Origin: Adiantum capillus-veneris | Lineage: Eukaryota; Streptophyta; Polypodiopsida; Polypodiales; Pteridaceae | DNA length: 64,000 nt | Assembly: GCA_014529385.2 (NCBI GenBank) | Contig: CM043969.1 | Span: 67,534,176 to 67,598,175, forward strand | Direction of reading: 5' to 3' | Shown: positions 49,401 through 52,400 of the stretch, piece after piece | Layout of the letters: the number at the start of each line of letters is the position of its first letter | Position numbering within the stretch: position 1 is the stretch's first letter | Notes under the pieces: model-generated | What the model was told of the DNA's origin: nothing | The model's database searches: none | The model's input: only the letters and a program-made list of their open reading frames with translations | Position numbers and translations under genes: made by a program

Positions 49401-52400
49401 CAGCCTCGAAAAACGCAGCCAAACCTGCCTGCGTTTTCAGCCACCCAAAACAGCCCCAAGTTCAGCAGATTTTCAGCAATTAGAAGGTCGCAGATTTCAG
49501 CCCTTAGGTCATCGTCGTCGTCACCAACATAGTCCCAAGTAGCATCAGTTTCCATGCATCATCATTGTACCACTTTGTGCAATCAATAGTAAACCACTCT
49601 CGCCGACGAGAGAGGGGCCTTCGGAGGAGGGTTTTACGTCTCTGGTGTCGTATCTCTCTTCTCTCTCTATCTCTCAGTCTCATACACTTGCACGCACAAT
49701 GTCCATTCACTATGTTTGTGATCATAGCACTCTCTCGTTAAGAACGGAAGGCTCTCCCTTCCATAAGAACTAAAAGAACCTTGAGCACAATTCGGAGTAC
49801 TCATCTTGAGCAAAGCGCAAACATTCATTCCGCTACACCTTACATAAATCTTTGTAAAAATATGGAGTCAAGTTTGATAGAGCTAGAGTCAGAGCGTAAT
49901 AGTTTCCTTCAAGCTCATGTCGATTGTTTCTCATACAAGTTTGCCTGGCAAGTTACCTTTTGAACGACTAGAGAATCATATCATAGAGTTGAAACTTGGT
50001 ATTATTCCTCCAAACGGACCACCTTTTAGAGTGAGCAGTGCTCAACAAGAAGAAATCACGAACCACGTGAAAGACCTTTTGGAAAAGGGCTTGATCCAGT
50101 ACACCACTTCATCTTTTTGTTCTCCACTGGCACTTGTGCGCAAGAAAGACAGATCTTGGAGGATGTGTATAGCTATAGGACTCTTATTAAGATTACCATC
50201 AAGAACAAGTTTCCAATACCCAGGATCGATGATATATTTGATAGATTACAAAGTTCTACATGTTTAGTAGGGGATCTTAAAGTTGACTATCATCATACCA
50301 GAATTGCTCCTAGAGATGTATACACGACCATGCTTAGTAATTTTTCCGTGTCGGAATCTTCACTTTCCATTTTAGTCGTCCAAACCTTTTTATCTTCCGT
50401 TTCAGCTTTTGGTACATCCATAGTACAAGTATTTGGTGATGTCTTTCGGTTTCACAAATGCTCTTGCAACGTAGAACAGGATCATGGATAGGATCTTTCA
50501 AGAGCATAGACAATTTGTGGGCTAGTTGGATCCATGCTAACACCCTTGGACGAAACAATGTCCCCCAAAAAAAGTGTCTCTAGTAGAAAGAACTCGCACT
50601 TCTTTCTATTGATTACCAATATGTGGTCTCTCAACACCTTGAATACTAACAACAAATGCTCTCTATGTTCCACTTATGCTCTCTATGTTCCACTTCAGAT
50701 TTGGAGAAAACAACGATGTCAAAGAATGTGAGTGGCAGCTAGTCGTGATTGACCTACATTAAGAAATGTACATGATTTGAGAAGCTTGTTGGGCTTGTGC
50801 TCTTACTATAGGCGGTTCATCATACAATTTCCGGAGATTGCTTCGTCGTGTTGCATATCCTGACTCAGAAAGGAGTACCACTCACTTAGGCACCCTCACA
50901 CATTGCAACATTTGAGAGACTCTAGCAGAAGTCGACTACTTGCTAGTGTTGAGTTTACCACATTTGCAAAAAAACCTTTTCAGGCTTATTGTGATGCTTG
51001 TGAAACCAGTCTGGGTGCGGTCTTAATGCAAGAAGGAAATGTCATAGCTCATGAAAGTCCAATGTTATCAAAACTAGAGAGAATTGTACTGATTTATGAA
51101 AAGGAAGTCTTAGTAGTTATTCATGCTTTGGCTCAATGGAGGCATTAAATGCTCGGGCCAGATTTTACAGTGTACACTGATCATCAGTTTGAAATATTTC
51201 TTGTCCTAGAACAAGTTATCAAAAGAACGGCGAACATATTGTCACACTTTTATTTTAAAGTAGTGTACTTGAACAAAAAGAAGAATGTGGTGGCAAATGA
51301 GTCCTCTAGCAAGTCAGAAATATTCGTTGTTACCTCATTGCATCATCAGGACTTTGATGCGATACGGGAGTAGTATGCTACAGACCCTGATTTTGGTGAG
51401 ATCTTTGATAGGGTACAGAGTAGGGAGACAATTTCAGAGTATTCTCTAGAGGAAAGATATTTGATGCGAAAGACCATGTTGATTGTGACATGTGTTTTAA
51501 GGCCAAGGGTGTTAATGGAGTGTCACAATCATCCTATTGTTGGGCACACATGCATACATGCGACACTTGAGGGTGTTGAGATTTACTTCTATTGGCCACA
51601 GCTCCAAAAGAATGTGGATGAAATTGTGCGTACTTACTTGTATGTCGAAAAGTGAAGTATGATAAACACCAAAGTGACAAGACTCCTGTAGCCTTAGATC
51701 AACCATGGGAGGATGGACTTCATCTTTGATCTTCCCAAGACTCGGAGTGGGCACGATGGCATTTGGACTAATGTAGATAGATTTTTTTCGGGTTCATGGG
51801 ATGTCAAGTCTATTGTTTCAAATAAAGACCCTAGATTTACCACTTTATTTTGGAAAGCAGTGCGTGAGACCGTGGGTACTATGCAACCAAAGGTAGAAGA
51901 ATTCTTATACATGAGTAGGTCCTAGTGCGTGAAAAAGTGAAGGGTAAGCTGGTCAACAAATATTTGGTCAAGTTCAAGAATTATCCAACTCTTGATGCAA
52001 AGTGGATGGAGGACGAGGACTTAGCAAACCTCCTCATATCTTAGAGCTTTACCTTGAGGCTTTGATTTAGCTCCTACTTTTCCAAAAGTGCACACCGAAT
52101 CAGAGAATTGAATCTAGCGTGGTGTATCTGCATAAGAGAAACACCACTCCACTCCTTTGTCATAGCTTGCCTAGAAGTAAATAGAATCAACCAATTTGTG
52201 TTTGACATTTGGGAATGTTGATAGGCTGACAGGGCTATGTTGAGTGCCTTTACGATATGTACATAAATGATTGACCATGATGTGTTTTATTATGGTTGGA
52301 GCTCCTTAAAAACTAAACATTTCATGAACTCTTACAATTGTCTCTTTGTTTGAGTCCGTGTGTAAGATGAAATGTTTGAAGGATTTTTCTAAGCAATGAT

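Larger units (their letters stand above)
45518..49844 (+). mobile_element. Complete one-ORF non-autonomous LTR retrotransposon, nested
   Basis: A 4,327-base element with two LTRs (45518-46662 and 48702-49844, each about 1.14 kb and nearly identical), a perfect primer site, one long ORF and a polypurine tract. It has no protease, RT or integrase of its own. The flanks tcaat (45513-45517) and taaat (49845-49849) agree at 4 of 5 bases, consistent with a target duplication that has since acquired one change. It interrupts a decayed chromovirus and lies in NLE intron 1, antisense to the gene. High LTR similarity makes it one of the younger insertions here. Confidence 0.93.
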
